Shown here one piece after another: positions 1 to 22,696 of a DNA stretch of 64,000 nucleotides. The notes under the pieces are model-generated. The model had not been told where the DNA came from, did no database searches, and saw nothing but the letters and a program-made list of their open reading frames with translations. The position numbers and the translations under genes are program-made. Source of the stretch: Leptospira ainazelensis (GTDB taxonomy: Bacteria > Spirochaetota > Leptospiria > Leptospirales > Leptospiraceae); the NCBI RefSeq assembly GCF_016918785.1, contig NZ_JAFFPT010000006.1:48426-112425 (forward strand). The letters run 5' to 3'. Every line of letters starts with the position of its first letter. Position 1 is the stretch's first letter.

Positions 1-368
1 AAATGTTTCCTTCGAATGAAAAAGATAGGAAGAGAATCCAAATCGATCTTCAAGAAACGAGGGATCGAATTTACGAAGCTGCGGAAATCCAGAATCGAAG
101 ATATCAATCCGATGGAATTTATTTCAACGGGCAACTTAGAGGAGAATCGGTGAATCGGATTCTTAAATTTAACGCCGCTTGCGAGGATATACTCGAAAAT
201 CAGATTCGACTTCGCAGACTTAGTATTCGAAAGTTCAATCAGATCCGGAAAGTGGCGAGAACGATTGCCGATTTGGAGGCAAGCGAGGTTGTGGAGGAAA
301 GGCACCTTCTAGAGGCCCTGAATTTCCAGAACGCCGGAAATTACGGAGAAAACAGGGCCGTCGCTTAA
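1..368 (+). CDS. YifB/ComM-type Mg-chelatase-like AAA ATPase, C-terminal fragment
   Basis: This is the last ~120 codons of a gene whose start lies left of the window. The visible part is the C-terminal helical domain of YifB/ComM proteins (Mg-chelatase-like ATPases; ComM is a hexameric branch-migration helicase in natural transformation). Supporting motifs are [16 protein letters not shown], a basic helix with [23 protein letters not shown], and HLLEAL near the end, the usual finish of this family. The ATPase core and Walker motifs are outside the window. The ATG at base 3 is internal. The gene converges on the small minus-strand gene that ends at 388. Family call is fairly secure; activity cannot be judged from this part. 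Confidence 0.85.
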   Translation, partial: MFPSNEKDRKRIQIDLQETRDRIYEAAEIQNRRYQSDGIYFNGQLRGESVNRILKFNAACEDILENQIRLRRLSIRKFNQIRKVARTIADLEASEVVEERHLLEALNFQNAGNYGENRAVA

Positions 369-387
369 TTCCCGTTAAGCGAGAAGT

Positions 388-637
<250 letters not shown>

Positions 638-681
638 ATTTAAGAATTCGGTGCTTGTTGGAAGTACCTTAATGCACTATT

Positions 682-1032
682 TCAAAAGAGCTGAGGATAA
701 TATTCACATCCCTTTTTTGAGTTTATAAAGACAAGATCGAATGAGACAAAATGATTTTGAAAGGTAAGATCTTGAGATAAAAAACCTTCCGCCGCCATTC
801 TCATCCTATGTTGTTTTCTTTGATTGAGAGAAAGTCGAGGATCGAATATCTTAAATTCTCTCCAATACTTAACCTCGATAAAGTGGAGCGAATCTCCATT
901 GGAGGAGATTATGTCGATTTCGCAGCGGGAAAATCGGAAATTTCGTTTGAGGATTTTGTGACCTATAGAAATCAAAAAATCGCAGGCGAGAGTCTCACCC
1001 TCTGCTCCTTTCTGTTTTCGTAAGTCTCGCAA
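682..1032 (-). CDS. YraN/UPF0102 family predicted endonuclease-like protein
   Basis: A 116-residue protein with the UPF0102 (YraN) pattern: N-terminal [21 protein letters not shown], then NFRF..CEIDII and HFIEVKYW, the E-I-D...E-V-K arrangement of the restriction-endonuclease-like fold with predicted metal-binding acidic residues and Lys. The usual GEIDLI has Cys for Gly here. The molecular role of the family is not established. The start is a TTG with no recognisable ribosome-binding site. It lies in the same frame as the upstream HD-GYP gene, three codons after that gene's single TGA stop, so translation by re-initiation is likely. In many bacteria yraN sits near rnhB, as it does here. Confidence 0.85.
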   Translation of the reverse strand: MRDLRKQKGAEGETLACDFLISIGHKILKRNFRFSRCEIDIISSNGDSLHFIEVKYWREFKIFDPRLSLNQRKQHRMRMAAEGFLSQDLTFQNHFVSFDLVFINSKKGCEYYPQLF

Positions 1033-1041
1033 AGAAAAAAA

Positions 1042-2238
1042 TCAGCCGGTGATTTCCTGTAGGTCGACGGGACGGGAAATAAAAAGATTCGTATCCCTCA
1101 AAAGATCGACTAAAATGAGATTTCGGACCATCTCACCATATTCATCTTTTATAATGCGAATGCAAGGTCGAATCGGTTTGTCCGGATTGGGTCCCAAGAC
1201 CACCCCGATTCTTTTGTCCGAAAGTTCCACACAGGAGCCGACCGGATAAAGGGAGAGATGGTTTAAAAGAGAACGAACCAGCTTCAGATCGAATTTTCCA
1301 ACGTCCATACTGATCATCGATTTGATCGCTTCGTGAGGAAGGATCTTTTTCCGATGAGGTCTGTTCGTAACGAGCGCTGAGAAGTTATCCGCGATCGCGT
1401 AGATTCTTGCTTGCTCCTCGATCGCAGTCGAGGCCAATTTTTGAGGATAACCGTTTCCGTCGTATCGTTCGTGGTGTTGGAGGGCGACGATCGCTAGATT
1501 GTTTTTGAGTTTCATTCTTTGGGAAAGAATCTGATAACCCAAAATTGTATGTTTCATGATCGTCTTAAATTCTTCGTCCGTAAGTTGTTCGTTCTTTTCG
1601 GAAACCGTCGCGGGAACCTTGCACATGCCGATATCCGCGAGCAAACAGGATATTCCCAGATCGATCATTTTTGGTCTGGAATATTCCAACAACTTTCCCA
1701 TAATCAAAGAGTAGAAGGTCGCGTTTGCGATTTGATTGTAGAGATAATATCCGCTTGGATTGTTCGAAAGAATCAGGTAAGAAATATTTTGATTGGCGCG
1801 AACAAAGTCCGTGAGCTTTTCCGCGATTTCTCTTACGGGGGTCACTTCCAGGGGTTTTTCTTCTAAGGTTTTTTTGAAAACGTCCTGAAGAATTTGTGTA
1901 GTTTCTCGGTAAAGGTTGCTAAACGTCACTTTGATTCGGTTGAGGTTATCATAGATCGCCTTGAGAGGCTGAAGATCGTCGTCTACGATCGTATTTACGA
2001 TGATATCGTCGAAACTCGTTTCCAGTTGATCGGAGTCGACGCTATTTGCTGCGGAATTTCCGATCAGAAGCAGTTCTCCTGCTGTCATCACCTCTTGGAT
2101 TCCAAATTTATTCAATCGATCCAGGTCGCTATCGGTAACCGGGGTATTGGAAGTGATAAAAAGGTTCTCCTTATCTAAATAGACGGGTTTTGAAAACCTC
2201 ATTCCCGGTTTGAGTTCGGAGACGGCAAACTTTTTCAT
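1042..2238 (-). CDS. Degenerate HD-GYP domain protein
   Basis: 398 residues. The N-terminal ~60 residues resemble the DUF3391-type region often found before HD-GYP domains ([11 protein letters not shown]...), followed by a helical linker and a C-terminal HD-GYP domain (~155-370). [11 protein letters not shown] (~253) carries the GYP signature. The HD dipeptide that begins the catalytic site is replaced: [11 protein letters not shown] has Ala-Asp where active enzymes have His-Asp, and the later D-x-F-D-A-L motif reads DNFSAL. HD-GYP proteins normally hydrolyse cyclic-di-GMP; loss of a metal-ligand His suggests a non-catalytic sensor or binding role (inference). It abuts the FlhB-like gene (one base apart) and is followed in frame by yraN. 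Confidence 0.9.
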   Translation of the reverse strand: MKKFAVSELKPGMRFSKPVYLDKENLFITSNTPVTDSDLDRLNKFGIQEVMTAGELLLIGNSAANSVDSDQLETSFDDIIVNTIVDDDLQPLKAIYDNLNRIKVTFSNLYRETTQILQDVFKKTLEEKPLEVTPVREIAEKLTDFVRANQNISYLILSNNPSGYYLYNQIANATFYSLIMGKLLEYSRPKMIDLGISCLLADIGMCKVPATVSEKNEQLTDEEFKTIMKHTILGYQILSQRMKLKNNLAIVALQHHERYDGNGYPQKLASTAIEEQARIYAIADNFSALVTNRPHRKKILPHEAIKSMISMDVGKFDLKLVRSLLNHLSLYPVGSCVELSDKRIGVVLGPNPDKPIRPCIRIIKDEYGEMVRNLILVDLLRDTNLFISRPVDLQEITG

Positions 2239-2239
2239 T

Positions 2240-2503
2240 TTAAACCTTCCTCTTTCCCGAAACTGGATCCAACTCCAGGATCATAGAAAAAATTGCACCC
2301 ACCGCTCTATACAAATTTTCCGGAATTTCCTGACCGACGGGCATTTGGGAAAGAGTTTCGGCAAGAATCGGGTTTTCCACGATAGGAACCAGGTTTCTTT
2401 TGGCGATCTTTTGAATGATATCACCCAATAAACCGGAAGCAGACGCGGTGATTACGGGAGCGTCGTCCTTTTGGGGTATGAATTTAAGTGCCACACTGAT
2501 CAT
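2240..2503 (-). CDS. FlhB C-terminal-domain homologue (YlqH-like)
   Basis: 87 residues resembling only the cytoplasmic C-terminal domain of FlhB/YscU export switch proteins: [20 protein letters not shown], then [23 protein letters not shown] and [21 protein letters not shown]. The autocleavage NPTH motif of true FlhB is absent; at its place the protein reads FIPQKDDAP. There is no membrane portion. Bacillus subtilis has an equivalent stand-alone gene (ylqH/flhX) in the same neighbourhood (rplS-rnhB-ylqG-ylqH), which supports homology. The function of such stand-alone domains is not settled; in Helicobacter a similar protein can partly replace the missing FlhB domain. It abuts its upstream neighbour. 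Confidence 0.85.
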   Translation of the reverse strand: MISVALKFIPQKDDAPVITASASGLLGDIIQKIAKRNLVPIVENPILAETLSQMPVGQEIPENLYRAVGAIFSMILELDPVSGKRKV

Positions 2504-3253
2504 TTACGCATTCCATTCCTTCTGAGTAAGAGAAGGTTTATAAAGTAGATTATACCCTTGGAAACTCACAGAAGACTCATTCAAGATTCGCTTAAATTTT
2601 TCTTTGTTTTTACAAGCATGCAAGTACATTTTAAAATTATCAAAAGTAGCGTTGATTTGAAGATCCTCCGCTGAGATTTCTTTCCATAAGAATAACACAA
2701 GGGTCTTCCCGGTTTTTTCAGTTTGAATGCAAAACAGAAATTTTTTCTGTTCCTGTTTTCCGTCAAACGTTCCTTCGGCATTTCCTTCCGGAAGCTCCCA
2801 ACGAAAATGAGGCAATTCCGGACTCCATTCCATAAATGGATAGTATGATTTCAAAACTCGTAGAAGCGAAGTTTCCACTGAATGATCCGACGGATTCTGT
2901 CCTATCATTTTTTCAGACAAATCTCGTATGCTCATTCCGATTCCTTGGAGCTTTGAGAGCGGACTTTCGGTTCCTGACAATTCTCGTTCGACAATTTTTA
3001 GCTCGACTCCCTTTTTGCCCGACTTAGCGGCTAACGTAAGAATTTCCCCCACGAACAAAGGGGTCGTATCGGAACTCGTCTTGATTCGTTTTCCCGCTAA
3101 AAAAATCCAAGCCCCTCCCGGAAAAATTTCCTGAACTATCCCTTTGACCCTTTTATCGAAGGAGAGGTTCTGGAATCCTGATTGATCGAGTTCGGCATCC
3201 TTGCCAAAAAGAAGGCGCAGATTCCCCGCCGGAAAATTCGCAGAAAGTTTCAT
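2504..3253 (-). CDS. Hypothetical protein in YlqG position, possibly FliK-like
   Basis: 249 residues, mostly soluble and beta-rich in appearance, with no signal peptide. I do not recognise a domain with confidence. Position between rnhB and the FlhB-like gene matches ylqG of Bacillus subtilis, which I recall as having a FliK-like hook-length-control C-terminus. Consistent features are a central region with [12 protein letters not shown] and a C-terminal segment beginning [21 protein letters not shown], then [19 protein letters not shown]; FliK C-terminal domains have a comparable succession of strands that compares related measures. The stop abuts the next start, so the two genes are probably translationally coupled. 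Function unassigned. Confidence 0.75.
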   Translation of the reverse strand: MKLSANFPAGNLRLLFGKDAELDQSGFQNLSFDKRVKGIVQEIFPGGAWIFLAGKRIKTSSDTTPLFVGEILTLAAKSGKKGVELKIVERELSGTESPLSKLQGIGMSIRDLSEKMIGQNPSDHSVETSLLRVLKSYYPFMEWSPELPHFRWELPEGNAEGTFDGKQEQKKFLFCIQTEKTGKTLVLFLWKEISAEDLQINATFDNFKMYLHACKNKEKFKRILNESSVSFQGYNLLYKPSLTQKEWNA

Positions 3254-3369
3254 GAGAATCCGTCCTGCCCTTGAATACGAAAGAATTGAATCATGATACG
3301 GGTCTTATAAGTTTCGGACCTTCTTTCCGAATAGCTTCGGAAAATTAATTTCCGAATTACGATCCGAAA

Positions 3370-4035
3370 TTATAGGAATTTTCCGGTAAAACTTCTTCTA
3401 TGAATATCGGAAAGCCCGTGACGAACAATCAGTTCCTCATGAAGTTTTGTTCCATATCCTTTGTGTTGTTCGAATTGATAACTCGGATATTCTTTGGAAA
3501 TCGAGATCATATATCGATCCCGACTGACCTTTGCGAGAATGGATGCGGCGGCAATGCTGACGATTCTTAGATCCCCTTTTGTATAAAAAACGGATCTGCT
3601 TTTAAGAAAACTCCACTCGGGATATCGATTGAAGTTATAATTCCCATCGATCAAAAGTTGGAGCGGAAGTGTGGAATTGGAAACTCGAATCGCCAACTTG
3701 GCGCATTTTCGAATTCCCTCTAAAACGGCACGATTGATTCCTTCCCGATCGATGTAGTGAGGACTTAAGAATGTTCTATAAGAGATCTGCGCGTTTTTAA
3801 GAATTTCAGGATAAAGAGCTTCCCGTTTTCTCTCTGAAAGTTTTTTGGAATCGGTCAAACCTCGGAGGATTTTTCCTTCCAGAATTTGTTCCAGTGTATT
3901 TTTGGAAAAAGAGACAAGTGCAACAGAAAGAGGCCCCGCATAAGGACCTCTTCCAGCTTCGTCGATTCCGCAGGGAATGGACTCTGAGTAGAACCGGAGT
4001 TCCTCCGGTTCAAATTTGGTTTTTGTTTCCGGCAA
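3370..4035 (-). CDS. rnhB: Ribonuclease HII
   Basis: 221 residues. RNase HII removes ribonucleotides from DNA and cleaves RNA in RNA-DNA hybrids. The signature [14 protein letters not shown] is at ~23; further motifs are [22 protein letters not shown] and [16 protein letters not shown], giving the D-E-D-D catalytic set. The start is a TTG 6 bases after the rplS stop; no better start lies between it and the signature. Early in the gene (3991-4011) there is a perfect 9-base inverted repeat. The order rplS-rnhB is conserved in several phyla. About 116 non-coding bases follow before the next gene. Confidence 0.96.
   Translation of the reverse strand: MPETKTKFEPEELRFYSESIPCGIDEAGRGPYAGPLSVALVSFSKNTLEQILEGKILRGLTDSKKLSERKREALYPEILKNAQISYRTFLSPHYIDREGINRAVLEGIRKCAKLAIRVSNSTLPLQLLIDGNYNFNRYPEWSFLKSRSVFYTKGDLRIVSIAAASILAKVSRDRYMISISKEYPSYQFEQHKGYGTKLHEELIVRHGLSDIHRRSFTGKFL
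3991..4011. repeat. Perfect inverted repeat inside the start of rnhB
   Basis: GAACCGGAG and CTCCGGTTC form a perfect 9-base stem with a 3-base loop, about 25-45 bases inside rnhB. In the rnhB mRNA it would form a very stable hairpin near the ribosome-binding region. No T-tract follows, so it is not a normal terminator. Confidence 0.8.
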
Positions 4036-4041
4036 ACCGGA

Positions 4042-5127
<1,086 letters not shown>

Positions 5128-5138
<11 letters not shown>

Positions 5139-5658
5139 TCCAAACCTCCGGTTGAATCAGAGCAATGGTTTTTTTTTCTAAGTCAACATCTCCGACGTAG
5201 ATTTGGATAAAGGGAATGAGAATTTCCGGTCCTTCGTTTTGGGCAAACGCAAGAATGTGGTGCGCGGGGTTGTCTAAAACTTCCCGCAAGGTCCAATTCA
5301 ATTTTTTTCCGGATTCGTCAATCGCCTCGAGTCCGATCAAATCGGAGATATAAAATTCATCCTTGGTTTTGATTTTCGGAAGCAAGTGAGCCGGCAAAAA
5401 AAGAATTCCACCCGTTAGTCTTTCCGCTTCTTCCGGAGAATTGATTCCTTCGATTCGAACGATAAATTTGCCCGTATGCGGTTGTAGTTCGAGAAGTGTT
5501 AAATCTTTTTCCGGAAAGTGAGGATCCGGTTTTCTGAGCTTTAGTTGAATGGGAAGTTTGAATTCTGTGAGAACACTTTCTCTCACGTTAAAACGAAGAA
5601 ACCCTTTGATTCCAAAGGGTTTTCCGAGTTGGCCGAGTGAAATCCAGCCTTCAGTCAA
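5128..5658 (-). CDS. rimM: 16S rRNA processing factor RimM
   Basis: 176 residues. RimM assists maturation of the 30S head by binding S19. The N-terminal barrel begins [19 protein letters not shown], the family hallmark; the C-terminal PRC barrel contains [24 protein letters not shown] and [21 protein letters not shown]. The start is TTG, overlapping the khpA stop by 8 bases. Order khpA-rimM-trmD-rplS is standard. Confidence 0.96.
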
Positions 5659-5880
5659 TGATTTCGAGCGAGAAGTTTTTTCCTGCTTTTACGGAAGCCG
5701 CAGTAAGAATCGCGCGCAGGGATTTTGCAATACGACCATTCTTACCGATTACCTTCCCCACGTCTTTTGGGGAAACGCGAAGTTCGATGATGTTTTGCTC
5801 TTCTCCTTCGATTTCCCGAATTACGATTTCTTCGGGAAATTCAACGAGAGAAGCAACGATGTACTTCAGCAATTCTTCCA

Positions 5881-5881
<1 letters not shown>
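5651..5881 (-). CDS. khpA: KH-domain RNA-binding protein KhpA (YlqC)
   Basis: 76 residues: a single KH domain with the [18 protein letters not shown] signature (VIGKNG is the GxxG loop). KhpA-type proteins are small RNA chaperones found between rpsP and rimM in many bacteria; in Gram-positive bacteria they pair with KhpB and affect cell division and elongation. The N-terminus [18 protein letters not shown] is typical. The ATG overlaps the last base of the rpsP stop (TAATG), implying coupled translation with S16. Confidence 0.93.
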
Positions 5882-6150
<269 letters not shown>

Positions 6151-6213
6151 ATCGTTTTCCTTTTATCATTTTTTCCCTACAAAGATGTAAGGAAAAAGAA
6201 TGCATGATTTTTA

Positions 6214-6243
6214 CCAATATTGGACAATATGTCCCCCTGTCAA
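6214..6243 (-). promoter_or_regulatory. Candidate promoter with two palindromes upstream of rpsP
   Basis: On the minus strand a perfect TTGACA (6243-6238) is followed after 15-18 bases by the weak -10 candidates CAATAT or TATTGG. Within and after the spacer are two palindromes: GGACA-TAT-TGTCC (6234-6222) and CCAATATTGG (6223-6214). Their overlap with the promoter would suit an operator or a short leader hairpin. No transcription start is known from the sequence, so this is a prediction. Confidence 0.4.
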
Positions 6244-6268
6244 GAAATGATCCTACAAAAATGCACGC

Positions 6269-8852
<2,584 letters not shown>

Positions 8853-8854
8853 AC

Positions 8855-12976
<4,122 letters not shown>

Positions 12977-12983
12977 TGTGTTT

Positions 12984-14774
12984 TTAGGAAACCGGAAGTT
13001 CGATCTGGAAACGACAACCGCCCATACTGGAAGAATCTATCGAGATATGCCCGTTGTGGTCAATCACACTTTTCTGAACGATCGCAAGACCGATCCCCGA
13101 AGTGTTGTTGTTTTTTGTGGAATAATAAGGTTCGAAAACTTTTTGTTTCAGCTCGGGGGAGATTCCGATTCCATTGTCTTCGATCGCGATGATCGCCACT
13201 CTTCGCATAATCTTTCTGCTTATCGAAACTGAAATCAGAATGGAACCCCTATACTCAGGAAGTTTTTCTTTTTCCCTTTTTCTTTCGATCGCTTCTATGG
13301 AATTTTTAATCAGGTTTGTCAAAACCCGAAGGATGATTTTTTGGTCCAAAAAAAGTTGAGGGAATGATTTTGCGATTCTTGTTTCGATTTTGATCATCGG
13401 CGTATGTTCGAAAAGTTTGACTGCTTCCAAGATGATCGGTTCCAAATTTTGGTTGATGAGTTTGGGAGCGGGCATACGCGCGAAGTCGGAGAACTCGTTT
13501 ACAAGATGTTCTAAAACTCGAACTTGTTTGATGATCGTTTTTGTTCCGTTTTCCACAACTTCGTGGAACTCTTCCCAGTTTTCGGATTTCATCTTTCTTC
13601 GAATTCTTTCCGCGGAAAGTTGAATCGGTGTAAGAGGGTTTTTGATTTCGTGGGCCATTCTCTGCGCGACCTCTTTCCAAGCCGCGATTCTTTGACTTTG
13701 CATGAGTTCGGCGTTTTTGGATTTTAGGTCCTGAACCATCTGATTAAAAGAATCGATCAAGGCTCCGATTTCTCCGGTCTCGCGGATTTCCAGACTGATG
13801 TCGGTGTCCCCCATCGAAATCTTTTGCGTGGCGTTTGCGAGCTCGATGATGGGTCTTGAAATTCTTCTCGCGAAAAGAAGGGAAAAGTAAATCGCGAGTA
13901 AAAAAATCGAAACCGTGATGATGCTAAACGTTAAACGAATTCGATACGGAAGTTTTTCCTTCGCCAAATCCGCTCGGTCGTAATTTCTACGCGTTGAAAT
14001 GAGAGAATAGACGATCTTTTCCTCCCCTTTGTGAATTCGAATCCCGGTCTGAAGAATTCGTTTTCCGATCGGAAAGGGTACTCGCAGGAAATACATGGAA
14101 TAGTCCGGACGATAACTCGTAAATTCAGTCCAAAGAGAATTTTTGGAAAAAGATCTAAAGTCGTTTTGCAAAGGTTTATATTTTAAACCGCGATTTTCCA
14201 ATATAGCCTTTTCGTTCTCATAGATTCCTACATAAAACTCGTCGCTCTGGATCAGATTGAGTTTTGAAGCTCCCGCGACCAGACTTTCCAAATTGAGAGG
14301 ATAAATTCTTAAAAAACTTTCAAGTAACCTAGTTTTTTCTATGAGAACTTTTTTTTTCGGTTCTTCTTCGTTTCGAATCAGAGATTCCCCCGAAGAAAGA
14401 GCTTCTTCGATATCGATTCCATAGAATCTTTCGTAAATTTTTCCGGTAATATTCGAGGAAAGAAAAAGAATCGGCACCGACGGAAGTAAAGCGACAAAGA
14501 TAAAAGAAAGTGTCAGTCGATAACGGATCGAACTTTTGAGTCTTCCCGTTTCTATATTTCTTTTGTTTCTATAAAAATAAGAGATAAGAAGGGAAAGAGA
14601 AAAGAGAGGGATGAAAAAGAAGATATAAACCACGAGTCGATCTAAGAATCCGATATCGTCGCTCTGGATATTTCTTCCGGAAAACTGAATCGCTTCCGCG
14701 AGAGTGACGGAAAGAAGAATGATCAGACCTAAGATGAGTAGATCTCTTAGATAATATCTGGTTTCGTCGTTCAT
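12984..14774 (-). CDS. NtrY-like sensor histidine kinase
   Basis: 596 residues. Two N-terminal membrane segments (~9-30 and ~45-67), a third around 90-107, an extracytoplasmic segment, another membrane helix (~285-305), HAMP with RRISRPIIELANATQKIS, then a HisKA domain with the NtrY-type box AHEIKNPLTPIQLSAERIRRK and an ATPase domain (LTNLIKNSIEAI, IEDNGIGI, TSGIGLAIVQKSVIDHNGHI). No PAS domain is evident between HAMP and HisKA. Cognate of the adjacent regulator. Pair plausibly senses envelope, redox or nitrogen state, as proposed for NtrYX; the signal is not visible in the sequence. Confidence 0.93.
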   Translation of the reverse strand: MNDETRYYLRDLLILGLIILLSVTLAEAIQFSGRNIQSDDIGFLDRLVVYIFFFIPLFSLSLLISYFYRNKRNIETGRLKSSIRYRLTLSFIFVALLPSVPILFLSSNITGKIYERFYGIDIEEALSSGESLIRNEEEPKKKVLIEKTRLLESFLRIYPLNLESLVAGASKLNLIQSDEFYVGIYENEKAILENRGLKYKPLQNDFRSFSKNSLWTEFTSYRPDYSMYFLRVPFPIGKRILQTGIRIHKGEEKIVYSLISTRRNYDRADLAKEKLPYRIRLTFSIITVSIFLLAIYFSLLFARRISRPIIELANATQKISMGDTDISLEIRETGEIGALIDSFNQMVQDLKSKNAELMQSQRIAAWKEVAQRMAHEIKNPLTPIQLSAERIRRKMKSENWEEFHEVVENGTKTIIKQVRVLEHLVNEFSDFARMPAPKLINQNLEPIILEAVKLFEHTPMIKIETRIAKSFPQLFLDQKIILRVLTNLIKNSIEAIERKREKEKLPEYRGSILISVSISRKIMRRVAIIAIEDNGIGISPELKQKVFEPYYSTKNNNTSGIGLAIVQKSVIDHNGHISIDSSSMGGCRFQIELPVS

Positions 14775-14792
14775 TGCGAAAAAGTGAATGTA

Positions 14793-15027
14793 TTAGACAA
14801 AATCGTTCTTTACGATATTGGTCAAAGCCTCCAAGGCTTCGTCTTCTTTATCGCCTCGAACCTGGATTCTAAATTCGTTTCCGGGAGCGAGCGCGAGCAT
14901 CATTAGACCCATGATACTCTTTCCGTTTACTTCCACATCGTCTTTGACGACGGTGATTTCACAGGGAAATTTGGACGCACAGTTTACGAATACGGAGGCC
15001 GGTCTGGCGTGCATCCCGGTCCCGTTC

Positions 15028-15056
<29 letters not shown>
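14793..15056 (-). CDS. ptsH: Phosphocarrier protein HPr
   Basis: 87 residues. Catalytic His15 region is GTGMHARPASVFVNCAS, and the regulatory serine region is VNGKSIMGLMMLA (Ser46 equivalent), so both phosphorylation sites are present. In this neighbourhood HPr probably serves regulation via HprK rather than sugar uptake; no Enzyme I or sugar permease is in the window. The start is TTG with AGGG upstream, and the first 29 bases overlap the end of hprK. Confidence 0.95.
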
Positions 15057-15993
<937 letters not shown>

Positions 15994-15997
15994 ACAA

Positions 15998-18141
<2,144 letters not shown>

Positions 18142-18150
18142 AATCGTAAT

Positions 18151-19517
<1,367 letters not shown>

Positions 19518-19521
<4 letters not shown>

Positions 19522-20102
19522 TTGGAACCGGCCGCTTTGAGCGGATTGGTTCCGCCTTGTGTGATCGCTGAAGGTTTTAGAATCGTAAATTTATTTAGGT
19601 CCTTGTCGGCGCGTAATCCGACACCGTGAATCGTAGTCCCATCTGAGCTCACCGTCACTTCGGAATTGGATTCCAACTTCTTCGTGTCCATATTGTATTC
19701 GATCTGTTTTGCGGTGAGAATCTTGTTGTCGTCGGTTCTAAGAAAGATCTTTCCTTCCAATTTCATCAATCGGGTCTTATGATTGATTTCGCCTTTTTCG
19801 CCGAGGAGTTTGGATTTGAATTTTCCGTTTTCGAACTGATCAAAATCGATATTGTAAAAGATAGTTTTGTTTTCATTTACATAGACGTAGGATTCTTGGG
19901 CTTTCAGTTCCCATTGAAGTTTTCCGTCCTGATCGTAGGCTTCTCTTTTGAAGTTTCGAATGGAAATGGAAGCCCCGCTTTCTCTTTCCTTTTCCACTCT
20001 TTCGTAATTCTTTTTTTTACAATTTTGGAAGAAAGGCGCAAAGAACCCGAGCAGAATCAGAAAGAAAAAAAACCGATTCCGACTTTCCACCTTGTGTTTC
20101 AT
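19518..20102 (-). CDS. lptC: LptC-like LPS export protein, possible lipoprotein
   Basis: 194 residues. Hydrophobic N-terminus FFFFLILLGFFAPFFQNCKKK, then a YjgA/LptC-type beta-sheet domain (RNFKREAYDQDGKLQWELKA, IFYNIDFDQFENGKF, INHKTRLMKLEGKIFLRTDD, ILTAKQIEYNMDTKKLES). LptC hands LPS from LptBFG to LptA. Proteobacterial LptC is a single-pass membrane protein; here Cys in FFQNC could be lipidated (leptospiral lipoboxes tolerate Asn before Cys). Ends by overlapping the LptA-like gene; 11 bases after kdsA. Confidence 0.85.
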
Positions 20103-20113
20103 GAGAGGTCCGA

Positions 20114-20977
<864 letters not shown>

Positions 20978-20979
20978 GA

Positions 20980-22596
20980 TTATCCTTTCTTTGAGTATTT
21001 CACGGCGGCGCCGATAAATCCAGCGAATAAAGGATGAGGCGCCGTCGGTTTGGATTGAAATTCGGGATGGAACTGAACCCCGATAAACCATTTGTGTTTT
21101 GGAATTTCCACGATCTCTACGAGATTTTCATCCGGAGAGGAACCGGAAAGAACCATTCCGTTTTCTTCATATTGTTGTTTGTAGCGGTTCGTAAATTCAA
21201 AACGATGTCTGTGACGTTCGTGTATGAGTTCCGACTTGTATTCCGCGAAGGCGAGAGTTCCTTTTTTAATTTTGCAAGGATAGGAACCGAGTCTCATCGT
21301 TCCGCCCATTTGTTCTATATCGTTTTGTTCCTCTAAAAGCGAGATCACGGGGTTTTCCGTGTCGGGTCTGATTTCGGTGGAATTTGCATCCTTCAAACCG
21401 AGGACGTTTCTTCCAAACTCTACGACAGCGCACTGCATCCCGAGACAAATTCCGAAAAAAGGAATTCCTTGGGTTCTTGCGTATTGGATCGCGAGAATTT
21501 TTCCTTCGATTCCACGATCCCCAAAACCTCCCGGAACCAGAATTCCGTGAACGTTTTTGAGGGTATTGATTACGTTTTCCTTATCCAGGTTTTCGGGATC
21601 AATTTTTACGAATTCTACTTTAGCTTCGTGAGCGATTCCGCCGTGAGAAAGACTTTCGTAGATCGAACGATAGGCGTCTTGTAAGGATATGTATTTTCCC
21701 ACAACCGCAACTTGAACGGTATGTTTCGTGGTGAGAAGTCCTTTCACCATCGAATCCCAATCTTCAAACTTAGAAGTTCCAAGTTCCAGACCCATCGTTT
21801 TCAAAACGACTTCGTCCAATTTTTCTTCCTTATACATTTTAGGAATTTCGTATATAGAAGTGGAGATGTCGCTCGCGGAAATTACGTTCTCTTCCTTGAC
21901 GTTGCAAAAAAGGGAAAGTTTGTTTTTCATTTCCTTGGTCATCGGCTGTGAAACTCTGCAAACCAGAATATCGGGTTGAATACCTAGACCTAGTAATTCT
22001 TTTACGGAATGTTGGGTCGGCTTTGTTTTCGCTTCTCCGGCGGCGGTGATCGTAGGAACTAACGTGAGATGGACGAAAAGAACGTTGGAGCTTCCGTGTT
22101 CGTAACGCATCTGACGGATCGCTTCTAAGAATGGAATGGACTCGATGTCGCCTACGGTTCCTCCGATTTCCACGATGATAAAATCCGGATTCTCCTCTCG
22201 GGCGACGATATACATTCGGTTTCGGATTTCGTTCGTGATATGAGGAACAACCTGGACGGTTCGACCGAGGTAGTCTCCTTTTCTTTCTCTTTGGATTACG
22301 GTATTATAAATTTGTCCGGTCGAAACCGAATTCTTCCTGGTGAGTTTGGAATGAGTAAAACGTTCATAGTAACCAAGGTCCAAATCGGTCTCGGCTCCAT
22401 CGGCGGTGACGTAAACTTCTCCGTGCTGATACGGACTCATGGTTCCCGGATCGATGTTGATGTATGGATCCATCTTTTGGAGGGAAACAGTATATCCTCT
22501 ACTTTCCAAAAGACATCCCAGAGCCGCTACTGTGACTCCTTTTCCAAGTGAGGAACTCACCCCTCCGGTTACAAAGATAAACTTAGTTCTCGACAA
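20980..22596 (-). CDS. pyrG: CTP synthase
   Basis: 538 residues. Synthase domain: SRTKFIFVTGGVSSSLGKGV, KMDPYINIDPGTMSPYQHGE and VEIGGTVGDIESIPF. Glutaminase domain: VPGGFGDRGIEGK, FGICLGMQCAVVEF (catalytic Cys) and FHPEFQSKP (His-Glu). It converts UTP to CTP with glutamine. The TTG at 22596 is preferred over an ATG at 22647: it gives the canonical N-terminus directly before TKFIFVTGGV and has GGAA upstream; the longer form would add 17 atypical residues. Confidence 0.96.
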   Translation of the reverse strand: MSRTKFIFVTGGVSSSLGKGVTVAALGCLLESRGYTVSLQKMDPYINIDPGTMSPYQHGEVYVTADGAETDLDLGYYERFTHSKLTRKNSVSTGQIYNTVIQRERKGDYLGRTVQVVPHITNEIRNRMYIVAREENPDFIIVEIGGTVGDIESIPFLEAIRQMRYEHGSSNVLFVHLTLVPTITAAGEAKTKPTQHSVKELLGLGIQPDILVCRVSQPMTKEMKNKLSLFCNVKEENVISASDISTSIYEIPKMYKEEKLDEVVLKTMGLELGTSKFEDWDSMVKGLLTTKHTVQVAVVGKYISLQDAYRSIYESLSHGGIAHEAKVEFVKIDPENLDKENVINTLKNVHGILVPGGFGDRGIEGKILAIQYARTQGIPFFGICLGMQCAVVEFGRNVLGLKDANSTEIRPDTENPVISLLEEQNDIEQMGGTMRLGSYPCKIKKGTLAFAEYKSELIHERHRHRFEFTNRYKQQYEENGMVLSGSSPDENLVEIVEIPKHKWFIGVQFHPEFQSKPTAPHPLFAGFIGAAVKYSKKG

Positions 22597-22696
22597 CTTC
22601 CATTCCCGCCTTTCAGAACAGAGTTTTGGGAGTTTCCAGAAATTCAAACAGGAATTTCTCTGAATTCTGTCTCTAAAAAAATGGAAAGGGGAAGTT

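Noticed and set aside
20978..21091. Longer kdsA start at 21091
   Set aside because: It would lie inside pyrG and add 38 unusual residues; the ATG at 20977 has a ribosome-binding site.
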